Source: Acanthococcus lagerstroemiae (Eukaryota > Arthropoda > Insecta > Hemiptera > Eriococcidae). Taken from it: a DNA stretch of 64,000 bases. The notes beneath the pieces are model-generated. The model was not told where the DNA came from, ran no database searches, and was given only the letters and a program-made list of their open reading frames with translations. Positions 12,501 through 26,900 of this stretch are shown one piece after another. A program made the position numbers and the translations under genes. Within the stretch, counting starts at the first letter, position 1; every line of letters begins with the position of its first letter. The stretch covers positions 30,252,001 to 30,316,000 of the forward strand of contig CM063106.1 of NCBI GenBank assembly GCA_031841125.1, in the 5' to 3' direction.

Positions 12501-13440
12501 TTTTAAAATTTGATTTTAAAAACTTCATGTACGGGCGGAATCAAGTTCTCATTTAACGCCCGATAATCCCCCGCTACTTCCAGTCCCCGTTGGACTTGGG
12601 ACGCAGACTAGATTATTACGATGCGGAGCATAGGATTCGAAAAGAAAACCCTTTGGGTCTTGGTAGTCTCGAATATCTTTTTTCCCCTGCTGTTCACCCC
12701 CTTTAGGTATTGAATAAGGGCTTGTGGGGGGTTTTTTAGAGGTTTCTCGGAGGTGGAAGGAGTACTGGAACGTTTACACTTTCCAATCCTATCGGTGTAA
12801 AACCCCCGGAGGGTTGTTGAACCCAAGTCTTGGATTGACTGGGAAAAATCCCCCGGGTTTTAAATTCAAGATGGCCTTTCTTTGTTTTTGCCCGATTGAA
12901 TGGTGTTGACATGCCCCGGGAAAGGGGGGGCCTTAAAGCTAAAATTTCCCTGTGGGGCCCCTTGTAGTCGGAACTCGGTGGTTTTTGTCTCGGGGGAACA
13001 AGTAGGTCGTCCCCCGGGCGGGGCGGATGGTAAAAGACTATTGGCGCGACTTCCGGGATGAAGTCTTTGCCCCGGGCAGCTCTTGTAAACGCGTGATTTA
13101 CGTCATTCAGAATTTCCCCGAATTTTTGCCGTGACCGGTATCCCAAATGAATGGCGGAATGGGGGTGTCCTTTTCCCTCCTGAGGGGCGAATTTTGTTGG
13201 CATGGTGTCGATGGTTACCCTATTCCCCGTATGTCGATTACAATCTTTTTATTTGGTGATGAAATCTCGTCCGAGAAGGCATCCGGAAAAAAGGGTTTGT
13301 TACCAACGGTGAGATAAAATTTGAGAAGCTCTGGTGCGGGAAGTGTGGAATACAAAGGGGAAAGACGGCTTTCCATTTCCCGCCTGGGGGAGGGTCTCCG
13401 GGGACGCGTGATGAGATCCCCTTTTTTTAAAACCATTTCG
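12501..13440 (-). pseudogene. Gypsy-type reverse transcriptase fragment in poor consensus
   Basis: On the minus strand near 12605-12510 the peptide RPKSNGDW is followed, one base out of frame, by GDYRALNENLIPP. This is the conserved gypsy/Ty3 RT block. Further upstream on that strand (12.7-13.4 kb) are long but unrecognised frames that could be the preceding gag or protease. Homopolymer miscalls break every frame, so the extent is a guess. Confidence 0.5.
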
Positions 13441-16400
13441 CTTCACTTTTTTGGAGGAATTTTTGCGATAATTGATTCAACTTTTTTTTAAAAAAACTCG
13501 AAGGGTAAAAAATTTAATAAACCCCAAAGAATAAACAAATAAAAAATTTGATAACAACAACAAAAAATTTTTGTCCCCAGATGACAACTCAAAAAATAAA
13601 AAAAATATAAACAAAGGTTTCGCCACCCAAAACCGGGTGGTTTGGGAAAACCCCCCCCTTTAATGCCCAAAGGGTTCATTAAGATGATGGTAAATTTTCC
13701 CATTTGGGGTGAACAGCCCGCTTGAAACTTCCGCTTGAAATCCGGATATCAACAACTGGGAACTCTCCCTTCCTTGTCTGGATGGACCGCTTCAAAAAAC
13801 TGTTTAGCGGCCATCGAGAACAGGGTTTTTTCACCCTTTGGGAAAGGAACCCCACATCTCCAACACAAGATTGGGTTTCAGGATCTTCCCAAATTTATAC
13901 GGGGTCTGCAATTGAGAAATTACACGCAGCCTTCCAATTTTCCCAAAAAAGGAAAGGGAAGTTTTTCACTGAACCAACTCGTAACCCCCTTTTACAAACA
14001 AATTTTTCCCCTCATCACTAATTTGGAATTTCATCACCCACGCTCCCAATGAAAAGTGAGCCCGGAGTCAATGGTTCGTATCCATTCCAACGCGAACACG
14101 GCAAAGAGGGGGGCAAATTTTAAAAATTTTTCCCCTACCTTTGAAAAAAATGTAACAAACTAAAACGAAATTTTCAACACTTAAAGACACTGTGTGCACT
14201 TTTTTAAAAATTTTTAAAAATCTCTGATTTCATGCCTTCATTTTAAAAATCCCAAAAAAACGTTCAGTCTCTTATTCCATTGAATTAATTTGGTGTTTCT
14301 TTCTTTTATTCAATTGTTGTGTCTTCAGAAACACAGTACTCAATAAGCGCGTCTAATTTTTTCTAACATCCTTTTTCTTTCGCTATTGTTTTGTACTATG
14401 GCACCGTATCATTTTATTTCGCCACATGAACTCCAATATTCATTCATTTTTAAATTCCCAACGTATTAACCCATCTAAAGCGCACCAGATTCTTATTTAA
14501 TTTACCCCCGTGCCGACTGCAGCTTTACTCGACCCCAGAGCAAACCAAAGTCTGTTTTATTCTCTTGCGGGAAGGGGCCAATGCGTCTGTGCTACCAAAT
14601 ATTCGAACGAACTCGTGCCCCAGTTCCTATTGTTTTTTTAAAAAAATATCCGAGGGACTTTGTGTCAGTGAAAAACTCTAACTTTCTCCCCAAACTCTTG
14701 TCGCATGGTCTGTCATCTGAGACCACCAAATCCACCCCCCGGAAACGTTCTTCAAGTGGGTAAATTTTGGACACGATAGCAACTCAAACTAGAACTCTAC
14801 AAAGCCTAATTTAAAAACGAAAAATTTTGGAAACGATTACTAAAAAAACGGGGAAACTGATCCGTTGATCAGAAATGCGAAAAATTTTTAAATCCCTTAA
14901 ACCCTTCAATGAAAATATCGCGCGTCATTACTGCCCAAACCCCCCCCCCCCCCAAAGATGAGGGTGAAAAAGACGTAGCCGAACTGGAGGGAGCTCTGGA
15001 AATGTCAATGTTTTTAAAACCAGCGGCTGGTAATTTCCCCCCCATTTTAAAAGATTTTCACCCCCTACGAGCAAGACATTGAAAAGGTGGGAAGATGACA
15101 ATGATGATGAGGATTGGCTGCGTATTTCGCAGCTGTCCGAGGATTTTACTAAGGATGATAAAATGGAAGATACTTCTGAGCGGGTTGGTGTTTGGACACT
15201 TCTGTTGCTGAAAATAACAAAGAAAAACGGGGAGAGGGAGGCACAACGCCCAAAAAATTTAGGTAAAAACGAAAAAAGTAAGAAATCAAAACCCCCCCCA
15301 TCATCAAAAAACCCCTTTTACCCCATCACAAACGTAAAAAAACTGCACCCCAAGCGACTATTTTGCATTCCCCAGACACTGAATCAGGGGAAATTGGGGA
15401 AAGTAAAGGCTTAACAATGTCAACCCGGGGTTACAAAAATATCAAAAACAGAGTAAGCCCCCAAGGGGGAAAAAGGCCCTGAGAATTATTTATCCTCCTA
15501 TTTTTTTCCAGCAGTAGCTGAGCAGAAATTAGTGCCCCATCTCCGGACACATCAGTTTTTCCCCGCACTGATAAAGGGATTCTTTCATTCACGTACCCGA
15601 TGTATTTTGTTGGGGAGTGTAGAAAAAAGGGTTCATCTCCTATTTTTTGCTGTGCGAATTTTTTCTTTTAACTTCTTTTCGGGACCCCTTTTTTTTTTGA
15701 AAATTTCCCAAATGTCTGGAGATGAAAAACACACCCAATGGGACCCGAAGTGTTTTTGAGGGAAACTGAGTTTTAAAAGGGTTTCGGTTTCCCGCTTCAT
15801 TCTGTACTTTAAAAAGAAGGAATGGTTTTCCGTGCGGGAAAACCCCCCCAAACCTGCAGCAACAGCGGACAACGCAGCTACGCTCGGGGCCCCTGGGATA
15901 AAATGGATGTCAAAATTAAAAGGGTACTTTGGTCAAGCAGTCCCCGGGCCCAAATTCGGGACAAAACCCAAGCACGAAACCACACCCAAAAGGGTATGGT
16001 AAACATTCTGGACTCTGTTTATTTACAAAAAACCCTGATGATGCGAGTTTTGGGCCAAAAAAAATTCAAATCAATTTAAAATATGCGGGGAAAATGGGGG
16101 ATGCGCACCCGGGTTTTTCAATCGTTTAAAAAAAGCATTTTTAGCGCCTTAAAGATGCGGGTGAGCCCATATCCCCGGGAGGAAAAGTTGCCCTATTTCC
16201 CCCATTGTTTTGCCGGCCCGATATGTTTCACATAATCGACGCCCTTGGGACGCTCTCCCCAAAAGAGAGTCAAACTGTGAATTACGTCAAAGGAAAAATG
16301 CTTTTCGATCATTCCAAAAATGGTAGTGGGGGGAAAATGTCAAATGGTGCGGTTGCTCCCCAAAACCCCAAAAAAATTGTTAATCTTTTCCGTCACTTTC

Positions 16401-16700
16401 CGTACTAGGGAAACGCGTCAACACCGGGGCCAAACTATCGTGTCACCCGGTGGGGGTACTCCAGGTCATTATCATGGATTGCCATGTCAATTTATCTCAA
16501 CAAAATACTGTGGCAAATTTGGGTCAAAAGTTAAAACGTCAAATTTGCTGTAGCTGGAAGGGAGGGGGAAAAACCAACAAAATGAAAGTGTTAAAAACCC
16601 ACCGAAGTGAACGATACCGGGTGGAATTTTTAATTCATTTAAAAGTACGAGTCCTCACGTCCAAGACGTCAATCACTGGAAATTGTTGCTGAAATGAGGT
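13441..16700. other. Poor-consensus block, no supportable gene
   Basis: The stretch is full of runs of A, T, C or G and frame breaks. An acidic frame at 15079-15414 and a frame at 13735-14052 match nothing I know. Part of 15.8-16.7 kb may be the gag of the copia element that follows. Confidence 0.4.
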
Positions 16701-19700
16701 GACTGATATGGAAAATCGTGTCAATCAAGTTCTGTTACGCCCGCCAAACTTGGAGAAAATTCAAACAGTGGAAAGTCCTCTGGTGTGTTGATAGCGGTTG
16801 CCCGATCATATTTTTAAGTCAAGGGAATTTTTTTTTTTGTTTTAAAAAAAATTGGGATAATCCGGTTCGTATTAGGGTAGCGGGATGGCAATATAATTAA
16901 GTCGTTCTTTAAAGGTGGGTATTCGGGGTGTTTTCTATGGTAAACGGTCCCAAAAAACCCACCTTCTTATTAATAGAGTGTACCTAGCCCCTGAATTTGG
17001 GGAAAGGTAATTTTCTTAACCCTTTTGATCGAAATGACTGGGCAGGTCTTTCTATCCTGTCTAAAGGGAAAAACTATGGTGATAGGAAACCCGTTCGAAA
17101 GATGTAATTGGTATCGCCATAAAATTTAATAGGTTTTTAAAGTGGGAAACTTTTCTTCGGGAGCTTGTTGTTTGTGTTTTCCTTTGGGATGTTTCGGGTT
17201 TCTGATTTAGGGAAGCAAAAAAATGGCCCCAAATTTTTGGGGGCATGTAAACCTACGCAGATTTAAGACATTATTTTCAAACCCAAATTTGTTGGAAGGT
17301 TTACCAAAACAATTTGGGAAAACCCCGCCGGGAATGCGTGTGATATTTTTTTGGAAAATAAATTTTCCCAACATCCCTCATTTGTCAACTAGATCTAGAG
17401 CGGAAAATGCACTGGAATTGGTGCTTCGGATAAAAATTTTGTCAGCCCCACAGGGTATAATGGTGAGTTTGGGGTTTTGGGAAACATTTATCGATAATTA
17501 CGTCGTCTTGCGAGAGTATATTGCATCAAGTCAAACCCCGGTTTTTTAAATTGTTTTAAACTTTGTCAATATCATGTCAAAAAAATTTTTTTTTAAAACA
17601 GGAAAGTTAAGGTATTGCGGGTGCGAAGGGGCACTAAAAATATTTAAAAAAGGGGGGGGGGAAATTTTGAAAGTTTTGTTCTAGTAATGGAATCACAGTA
17701 AAGCCATCCCCCCTTACGTACAAAAATTTAAAATGGTACCGCTGAAAGTTTAAAAACAGAAAAAGTCATGGATCAGGCGCGTTGTTTGCTTACTGAAGAA
17801 AAAAATTAAAAAAATTTTTATTGGCCGAATGGGGAATGACACCCTGCGTTTTTGGGGAAAAGGCTGTTGGCTAATACTGTAAAAAAAGGAAAACACCGTT
17901 TAAAACTTTTTTCTGTAAGGGGCCCAAAAGTGCCACAAATTTAAAATCAACTAGACCGTTTTTGGACTCGGAAGACAACCCAAATGACGAAAAGGAGGAA
18001 GAAGTTTGGGAAATGACGCAAGATAACGTGGAAAATTCGGAATCCAACATCAACAAAAACACGGAAAATGCAGCTGCCAGGAAACCAACGTACCAACTTC
18101 TTCAAGAAATGAAAATTACCCAACGAAGATTCTAATGCATGCAGTCGTCCAGTACGAGAAAAGAAAACACCAAGCAAATTTTCCGACTATGTGGTAGAAG
18201 TCAGGATGTGTACCAGAGTGTGTACTCCGGAAAACTTCAAAGAAGCTGTAAATGGAAGTGATTCGGTCAAATGGAAGTTAGCCATGGACGAAGAAATGGA
18301 AAATTTGAAGTAAACATCAAGCTTGGGAACTCGTTACACCATCACCCCCGAAGGAAATCATACCTGTCAAATGGGTCTACAGGGTGAAGTCATCTGGTAA
18401 ATTCAAGCACAATTGGTAGCTGTGGGTTTCAGACAAGCTTTCAGTGAAGAAGAAGAAAAAATATTCTCCTGTATCAGCAATGGGAACTCTACGTGTAGCT
18501 CTGTCTATCGCCTGTCATTTTGGGTACGAAATTCACCAGATGGACGTCGAGGCAGCTTTCCTCAATGGCGATGTTCGTGGAGAGATTTACGTCAGTCAGC
18601 CAAAGGTTATGAACAGGGTATAGGTAAAGCTTACAGGTTAAAGAAGGCTCTGTATGGGCTGAGAGGCAGTCCAAGAGCATGGTACGATTGCTTTCACAAT
18701 TTTATGGAAAGTCAAGGTTTTAAATGTTCTGACTATGATTGTTGTTTCTATATAAAACGTGTGTCTAATGCCCTTTTAGGGCTCATTTTGTATGTCGATG
18801 ATCTGTTATTTTTTCAGAAAATGGTTCCCTAATTGTCGAACTCAAATGTGAGTTAAAGAGAAAATTTTGTATGACTGATCTTGGAGTCATGAAAAACTAT
18901 CTTGGTATTGCAATAGATTATGACAAGCGGGCCCGAGTCATGAAACTGAGTCAGTCGGAATACATCGGATCCTTTAGCTGAAAAGTATCGATGTTCAATG
19001 ACATGAGAAGTTTTACAGGATGCCTATGGAGAAAAACTTGAGTTGCCTTTTTCTGATGATGATGTTCATGAAAATTTTATTACAGAATTAGGAGTCTCAT
19101 AGGCGCCCCGCTTTTTGTAAGTTCTGGGACAAACTTGATGTATCTTTCGCGGTCAATTATTTAAGCAGGTTTCAGAAGTGTGCGACTCGCACCCATTTTC
19201 GCTATGCTTTGCGTGTTTTGAAATATTTACAGGAAACGCAGGGGCTAAAAATGGTCTTTACTGGAGGTTCAATGGAACCTGTTGATGGTTGGGCAGATGC
19301 AGATTGGGCAGCAGATTGTGTTGACCGTAAATCTACAAGCGGAATTTTAATCCGTGTTTTTAGTAACCCTGCTGTCTGGATTTGCAGGAAACAAAACTCA
19401 GTCACAAGGGCCTCAACATATGCTGAGTATATTGCTCTTGCGGATACGGTATCTGAGTTGTTTTCCATAGCCAGTGTTGTTAAGAAAACCTTGAGGTATC
19501 TCTCGTAAAACCAATTCCTATTTACGAAGATAACTACAGCGCGATCATCCTGGCGAATAAAGGTAAATTCACCAAAAATGGGTAAGCATATTGAAGTAGC
19601 TTACAAATTCGTCACCGATTACATCTCAAAGGGTTTTGTATCTGTGTTAAAATCGATTCAAAAAGGCAAATTGCCCATATTTTGACAAAGCCTTTAAGTG

Positions 19701-20100
19701 CTGAAAAGTTTCTTGGAGCTCAGGTATGCAGCCTCCATTCGATAGGACCCCTTTCAGCTTCGATTTTCTGCCATCCTACTACTCAAATTTATCCCTGTTT
19801 TATGTACTTATATTATGTTCGTGTGCTAGACCTAGTTTTTAAAAGAATTTGACATTTATTTATTGTGTTTCCTACGTATCCTCTCTTAGCCGAACAAGTT
19901 TATTTCTCTACTCTTCTAGTCTACTCGTTGTACCATTTATTATAACGGTGTGATTAATCATTTTACATACCTTTTTATCTGCTTTTTATATATGACTTTC
20001 AAATTTTTTTTGGGAAAATTTTTTTTAAAAAAGGTTTGGAAAGGGATGTTAGATTGTGCTATCTTTTTTTTGTGTTTTTCTTTTTAGAAGTTAGTTACTT
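16700..20100 (+). mobile_element. Ty1/copia retrotransposon, degraded or badly sequenced
   Basis: Domains appear in copia order. A protease-like WCVDSGCPIIF lies near 16770-16810. The integrase start (STRSRAENALELV, then TFIDNY) is at 17390-17510. The reverse transcriptase runs 18150-18840 with AYRLKKALYGLRGSPRAWYD and the catalytic ILYVDDLLFF. RNase H is at 19200-19720 (GWADADWAADCVDRKSTSG, SVTRASTYAEYIALAD, PIYEDNYSAIILANKGK). A probable 3' LTR follows near 19.75-20.1 kb. Frameshifts and stops are frequent. Some are clearly miscalls, because an inverted copy at 22.4-23.8 kb disagrees with them mainly at homopolymers. Confidence 0.8.
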
Positions 20101-20850
20101 TAAAAAGCCTTCGTTTGAGAACAGTCATTCGGGATATTTGTGCTTGTCATTTAATTTAAAAATTTTTGACTTTTCAAAAATGTGACCTGTGTACGTCCGT
20201 TTTTTCAAAGTTATTTAAAAAAAAATTTTTAAACAACAACAAGCAAATTTTAAATTAGTTTAATTTCCTTTCCCCTGACAAATAAATTTTTTTAATTTCC
20301 CGAGAATTTTTCCAATGTAAAACCCGGGGATTTTTTATAAAGTGTAAAAGCAAAACCCCTTCCCGCCAGGGCAAATGAAATAGCTTTACGAAAATTTTTA
20401 CCCAAAGGAAACACGGGTCACTTCCCTTTTGAAGGAATCAAGCACAAGGAGATCACAGGCATTCACAGAAGGTTTCTACAGTATACAGTATTATCCCAAA
20501 AGATATAAAAAAGAAATCAGTACCTATTAGTTCATGACCTGTGGTATATCAATGGGTTTTCCAAAATAAAACCCCCCGATAAACAAAATTGCAAAGGGAT
20601 TTTTAAAGGGATATCCCATCAGCAACTAATTGTTCAAATAATTTTAAAATTCTCTTTAAAACGGGGGAACACAAAAAGGTAAAAGTTAGAAAAAAATATA
20701 TTGAATTAGCCCCAAACCGAAATACACGAATACGTGCCCGAACGAAAGGGGTTCAGTAACTGAATGAAAAAAGCAAAAATAGATGAGCTACATTTTAACA
20801 TATTCCCCTCTTTTTAAAAAAAATTTTTCCGGAAAAAAAAATTTAAAGTC
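20100..20850. other. Centre of the copia inverted pair
   Basis: Non-coding AT-rich sequence between the two inverted copia tails, probably LTR. Quality is too poor to define LTR ends. Confidence 0.35.
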
Positions 20851-23800
20851 CCTATATAAAAAGCAGGGTAAAAAAGGTATGTAAAAAGATTAATACACAG
20901 TTATAATAAATGGTACACGAGTAGACTAGAGAGGTTTGAGAAATAAAATTTTCGCTAAGAGAGTTTTTAGTAGGAAAACACAATAAATTAAAATTTTTTC
21001 AAATTCTTTTTTAAAAACTTAGGTCTAGCAAACTAACATAAAATTTTTAAGTTTCAAAAAAACAATAAAAAATTTGAGTTGGTTAGTTATGGGAAAATTT
21101 TAAAACTAAAGGAATTTAAATTTTAATTTTTTAATTTTTAAAAAAAAAAAACCCTTTTATTAAAACCCTTTTTAAATTTTTTAAATTTGTTTTTTAATAA
21201 ATTTTTAAAATTTTTTTAGAAAAACCCCCTTTTAAATTTTTAAAATTTTTTAAAATTTTTTAATTTTTTAAATATTTTTAATTAAAAAATTTTTTTTTTT
21301 AATTTAATTAAATTTTAAATTTATGGTTAATAATTTTTTTAAAATTAATAAATTAAAATTTTAAAAATTTTTAAATTTTTTAAAATTTATAAAAAATAAT
21401 TATAAAAATATTTTAATTTTTTTATTTTATAAAAAATTTTTTTTTTATCCAAATTTTAAATTTTTAAAAAATTAAAAATTTTTAATTTTTAATAAAAATT
21501 TTATCCCAATTTGGGGGTTGGCCCCAAAAATCAAAAAAGGGGGTTTAATTTAACCTCCAGTAAAAAACTTTTAGCCCCCTTGGGGTTTTGTAAAATTTTT
21601 GGGGAAACTTTTTCCTTTGGGGGGGGATTTCCCCAATCCGAAACCCCCTTTTTAATTTTAAAGGTGCGAATTTTAAAATACTTAAAGTTCCTTTTTTGGT
21701 TTAATTTTCAATTTTTTGCCGGGGCGCCTGGGGGCTTCCCTTTTTAAATAAAAGTATTTTTTTACAGAAAAACTAAAATTTTTTTTCCCAAAGGTTGGAA
21801 AAAATTTCCCGTGTATTGCAGAATTTTCGCAAATGTTGAGGCCCGTTTACTAGTTTTGTTTTGGGGCCCCGAAAAGCATTAACTAAAAAACCCCAATTTT
21901 AAAAGTTTAGTTTTTCCCCCCAAATCCAAGATCGCAACAAAAATTTCCTTTAACTCCAAAAAATTTTGCCCCCCGGGGTTTTGGGGGTATTTTTTAAAAA
22001 AAAAACAATCCCCCAAAATGAGTAGGGTCCAAAAGGGCCTTACGACATCTGCAACCTAACCTTTTAATTAAGGCTTTCAATTGGCAATTGTTTTGAATCC
22101 GATTTTAACCCATCGAAAACCTTTTTAACGGGCAATTTTAAGATTCAAATGTTTAAACGCTTATTTTATAGTTCTTTAAAAGGAAATGGTTTACAAGAAA
22201 CTAAAGGTTTTAAACAGTGAAACAATCTTCCGTATCCAAAGAATAACTAGTGTCCCGTATGAGTTTGTTTCTGCAACCCAGAACGGTTCAAAAACAGATA
22301 AATCGAGTTTAAAAAATTTACCCAACAATAAGGGTTCGATCAGAAAACATTTTGCCCCGATTCCTGTAAAACAAAACAAAAGAGCCAAATGTGCGGTGAA
22401 TGAAACCTGCTAATTGATGCGAAGATACATCAAGTCTTGTCCCGAACTTACAAAAAGCGGGGCGCCAAGAGCTCCTAATTCTATAAAAAAATTTTTCATG
22501 AACATCTATCAGAAAAAGCAAATCAAGTTTTTCTCCTTATGCGTCCGTAATTTCTATGCATTGACAGATATTTTTCAGCTAAGGGTCCGTTGTATCCGAC
22601 TACTCAGTTTCATTTTTTGGGCCCGCTTGTATAATCTATCGCAATAAAAAGATAGTTTTTCATGACTCCAAGATCATCTAAAAAATTTTTTCTCTTTAAC
22701 TCACATTTGGTTGGGACTTTGGGAAAATTTTCTAAAAAAAATTAAAACAATCATCGACTACAAAGGACCCTAAAAGGCATTAGACCCTTTTATATAAGAC
22801 AAAATCAAGTAGAACTTTTAAAACCTTGATTTTCCCAAAAAATTGTAAAGCAATCGTACCATGCTCTTGGACTGCCTCTCGCCCATACGGGCCTTCTTTA
22901 AAACCTGTAATTTTTCCTTCCCGTCTAACCTTTGGGCTGACTGACGAAAATCTCTCCACGAAACCCCATTGGGAAAAGCTGCCCGACGTCCATCTGGTGA
23001 ATTTCGTACCCAAAATGCAGGCGTAACGAGCTACACGAGATTTCCCCATTGCTGATAAGGAGAATAGTTTTTCTTCTTCCACTGAAAGCTTGTCGAAACC
23101 CACAGCTCCCAATTGTGTTTGGGAATTTACCAGATGCTTCCCCCCTGTGCCCCATTTACAGGTATGTTTTCCTTGGGGGGGGTGAGGTTTTTAACGAGTT
23201 CCCCCAAGCTTGTTTTTTCTTCAAATTTTCCCCTTCTTTGTCCTGGCTAATTTTCCATTGACAGAATCACTTCCTTTACAGCTTCTTTAAAATTTTCCGG
23301 AGTACCACTCTGTAAATCTACTTCACCACATTCAAAAAATTTTGCTTGGTGTTTTTTTTTTTGTACTGGACGATGCATGCATTAGAATTTCTTTGGGGAA
23401 ATTTTTTATTTCTTGAAGAATTTGGGTTTACGTTGGTTTCCCGGGGCACTGCATTTTCCGTGTTTTGTTGATGTTGGATTCCGTTTTTCCACTTTCTTGC
23501 GCATTTCCCAAACTTTTTTCCCCTTTTTCGTTTTGGGTTTCTTCCGGTCCAAAAAGGTCTATTTGTTTTTTCCATCGAGGCGGCTTTTCCGGACGTTCCC
23601 TCAGTTTGTTTGTACGATTTTCCCCAAATTTCCACGTATGGTGATTCCTTGATTTTTCCTTTTTGACCAAAACTGTATCCATTTTCCAAGTACCCCCACC
23701 GTTTCTTTTCGTTTGGGATCGCCCTTGAATTTCCTATTAACATCTGGAATGCGAACAAAAACTCCGAACCAAACAAATTTTAAAAATTTGGGCATGGCCG

Positions 23801-23900
23801 CTTACCAGAAAAAATTCAAACGGGGGTTTTCTTTTTCACAGTTTTTACCAACCCCATTTCCCCAATACCGCTTCTTACACTCTGGCCAAATTTTTTCTTA
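20850..23900 (-). mobile_element. Second copia copy, inverted, tail to tail with the first
   Basis: Reverse-complement sequence repeats the first copia copy: the region at 19.79-20.0 kb reappears at 20.86-21.05 kb, 19.0-19.15 kb at 22.43-22.55 kb, and the RT at 22.7-23.16 kb (HFGYEIHQMDV; GFRQAFS). The minus strand at 23.60-23.80 kb adds integrase C-terminal sequence (GVFVRIPDVNRKFKGDPK, KETVGVL). The section 21.05-22.2 kb, where RNase H should lie, is almost pure A/T homopolymer and looks like failed base calling. Confidence 0.65.
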
Positions 23901-23929
23901 ATTTTGCTTCGTAAAAACAAGCGCCGACC

Positions 23930-26900
23930 TAGGGGGGTTCCGGGTTGTATTTTGGGGGGGGTATTTAATTTTGTACGGGGGGGGGGGGGGGGGATGGCTT
24001 TCTGTGATTCCTTTTTAGCGCTTTTTTTTTTAAATATTCAGTCCCCTTTTCGCAACCGCAATATTAATTTTCCTGTTCGTTAACTTTGAAATTGCAAAAT
24101 GTTTTTCTTTAAAAAAATTGGGCTTTGATTGTGCTATACCTGAAGACAAATGTTAATTACTTGTAAAAAATCTACCTTATACCCTGGGGGGGGGGTTGAA
24201 AATTTAATGAATGACCAATTCCAGTGATTTTCCGCCAGTTTTAGTTGCAAATGGGCATGTTGAAAATTTTTTTAAAAAATTTTAAATTAAATTAATTGGG
24301 GAAAGAATGTGAAGGAAGGGCATGTTTCCTCTTAAATTGGAATTTGGGAAATAAATTTTTAATCGACAAAAAATTTTTGGGATTTTATATTTATTTTTGG
24401 GGGATAGGAAAGTTGTGAAAAAAGTTTAAATTTTTGGGGGTTTTGATGTGGGAAGTGGGGTTTTGGGTTTGTTAAACAGGACCGAAAATTTTAAAACGGT
24501 GCCCATCCCCGTAAAAAAGGGGTTGTTGAGTTGGGAACCTGGCCGCTAAAGGGGACGCCCTTCAAGGTTAAGGGGGGCCGGCCCCCGGGGTTCCCTTGGG
24601 TTTCCCGGGGGTGTTATTGGTGCTTCGGTTAAAGTAGTGTGTGGAGTACCTTTTTGAGTTAGCGGGGGGGGAGGAGAAGGGGGGGTTTAATGATACAAAG
24701 GGGGGGAAAAAATAAAAAATGATTGGGGTGGGCGAAAATTTAATGAAGCCATGCCTTTTTGAGAAACCCCCGGGGGAAATGGTTGGGGGGTAGGGGAAAC
24801 TGTGTTGAGGATGGGGACCCTGTTCCCTAGCGATTTTGGGGGGGGAAGTCCGGGGGGAAAACCCCCTGATTTTTGGGGAATGAGGGAGGCGGTGGGTGAA
24901 GACTGGGGAAAAAAGAAGAAAAGGGGGTTTGGGTTGCGAAGAAATTTGTGGGGGTTGGTTTGATATGTTTTAATGGGGAAAAGGGGGGGGGGCGATGCAA
25001 AAATTAAACTGCGGGAAAGGGGTTTTTTTGGTAAGGGGGGGGGGGGGGGGGGTTTTGGGGGGGGCTATTTTTTAAAATTTTTTTGGAAAAAGTTTTGGGG
25101 GGGGGGGGGTTTTTTGGGGGGGGGGGGAAAAAGGGGGTGGGGGGGTTTTTTTGGGGTGGGGGTTTGGGGGGGTTTTGGGGGGTTTTTTTGGGGGGGGGGG
25201 AAAAAGCAAAAAAAGGGGGGGGGGGGGGGGGGGGTTGGGCCCGGGGGGGTTGGTTTGGGGGGGTTTTGGGGGGGAAAAGGGGGGGGGCCCTGAAGGGGGG
25301 GGGTTTGGGGGGGGTTTTTTTTGGGGGGGGGGGCCCCCCCCCTTTTTGAGGAGTGGGGGTTGGGGTTTCAGGGGGGTTTTTCTTTGGGGGAAAGGTAGGA
25401 ATTTTTGGGTTGGTTTATGTGGGGGGGTGGCCCGGGGGGGGCCGGTGGGGGGAAAAATTAAAAATTGAAAGGCCCGGGGTCTTAAGGGTGCCTTTACGAA
25501 AGTTTTAAAGGGGCCCGGGGGGGGGGTGTTTAAAGAAGGTTGTTAAAGGACGGGGGGGGAAAAAAGGGGGAAAAAAGGGGGGGGGGGGAAAAATTAAAGG
25601 GGAAGGCCGAAATGGGAAACGGGGGACCCCCCGGGGGCGGAAAAAAGGGTTCAGGCCCCCGGAAAAAGGTTTTGGGGGAAGAAAGAATTAGGGGTTTCGA
25701 AATCGGGGGTGGGGGAAGGGGTGTAAGATTTTTGGTTTTAGGGGGGAAAAGGGGAAATGGGGGGTTAGGGGGGCCAGTTGGGGGGGAAAATGGGAATTTG
25801 GGTTACGGATTGAAAAAAAATTTTTGGGCAAATTTTTTGGGATTTTCCGGGTGTTAAAAGGGGGGAAGGTGGGGGGACAATTGACACGCCCACCATTTGG
25901 GGTTTGAGAATTGATTGGGGATGGGACCTAAATTTGGCGAGTTACCCGGGCCCCGAAACGCCGGGTAATTAAAGGGGGTGAGGTCAGGGGGGAAAAATTT
26001 TAAAAAAGGGAAGTTTTTGGGTTGGGTGGGGAAACCCTTTTGGTCATGTAAATTTTGGGGGGGCACCTTTTTGTTGAAATGGGGGTTTTTAAATTTTGGG
26101 TTTGGGGGACCCCCCGGGGCGCGGAAAGGCCCCCCTTTTAATTAAATTGGCAAAAGAAGTGGATTTTATAAAGGTTACTTTATGGGGGGGGGGAAAAAGA
26201 AAAGTGGGATTTTGGTTTCTAAAAAATTTTAAAAGGGGGGGGGAGGGCCCCGAAAAGGGGGGGGGAAGAGCGACCGGTTTTTAAGAGGGGGGGGTGGCAC
26301 CGTCCCCGGGGGGGGGGTTTTTGGGAAAGGGGGGGTTTTGCCCAGGGAAAAGGGTTGGGGAAAACCCAGCCCCGGGAAAACAAGAAAAGGGTGGTGAAGA
26401 TTTTAACGGGGTGGAAAAGGGGTAAAATTTGGTAAAGTGGGGGGGGTTTAAAATGTTTGTTGTTGGGGGAAATGGGGGGAAAACCCCTTGGGGGGGTTTT
26501 GGGGTTGGGGGATTTTCCCTGGCCTGGGGAAGATTGCGAATGAAAAAGGGGGGCCAAGGGGGAAAAGGGTTGTGGTTTGGAAAATTTTCCCGTTGGAGGG
26601 GGGGCTGGGAAAAGGGGAAAAAGGGTAGGTAAATCAAATGAAAAGGGAAAAAGTTGGGGGGGGGGTGTTGGTTTGGCCTTGGGGGGCCCGGCTGGAAAGG
26701 GGGGTAAGGCTTTAAGGAAACGGGCCAGGGGGGATGGAGGGGGGAAACGAAGGGAAAATTTTCTAGGGGGAGGGGGGTTTTGAGAATTTACAAGTTAGGA
26801 ACAGGTGAGAAAAAATTAAAGATTCCCCAAAAAAAAAAAAACATTTTAGTTTTGATGTAAAAAAACCCTTGGGGGGGGGGGGTTTGAAAAAAAATAAAAA

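Noticed and set aside
15079..15414. Acidic 111-codon frame as a gene
   Set aside because: It lies in poor consensus and matches no family I know; composition is dominated by A runs.
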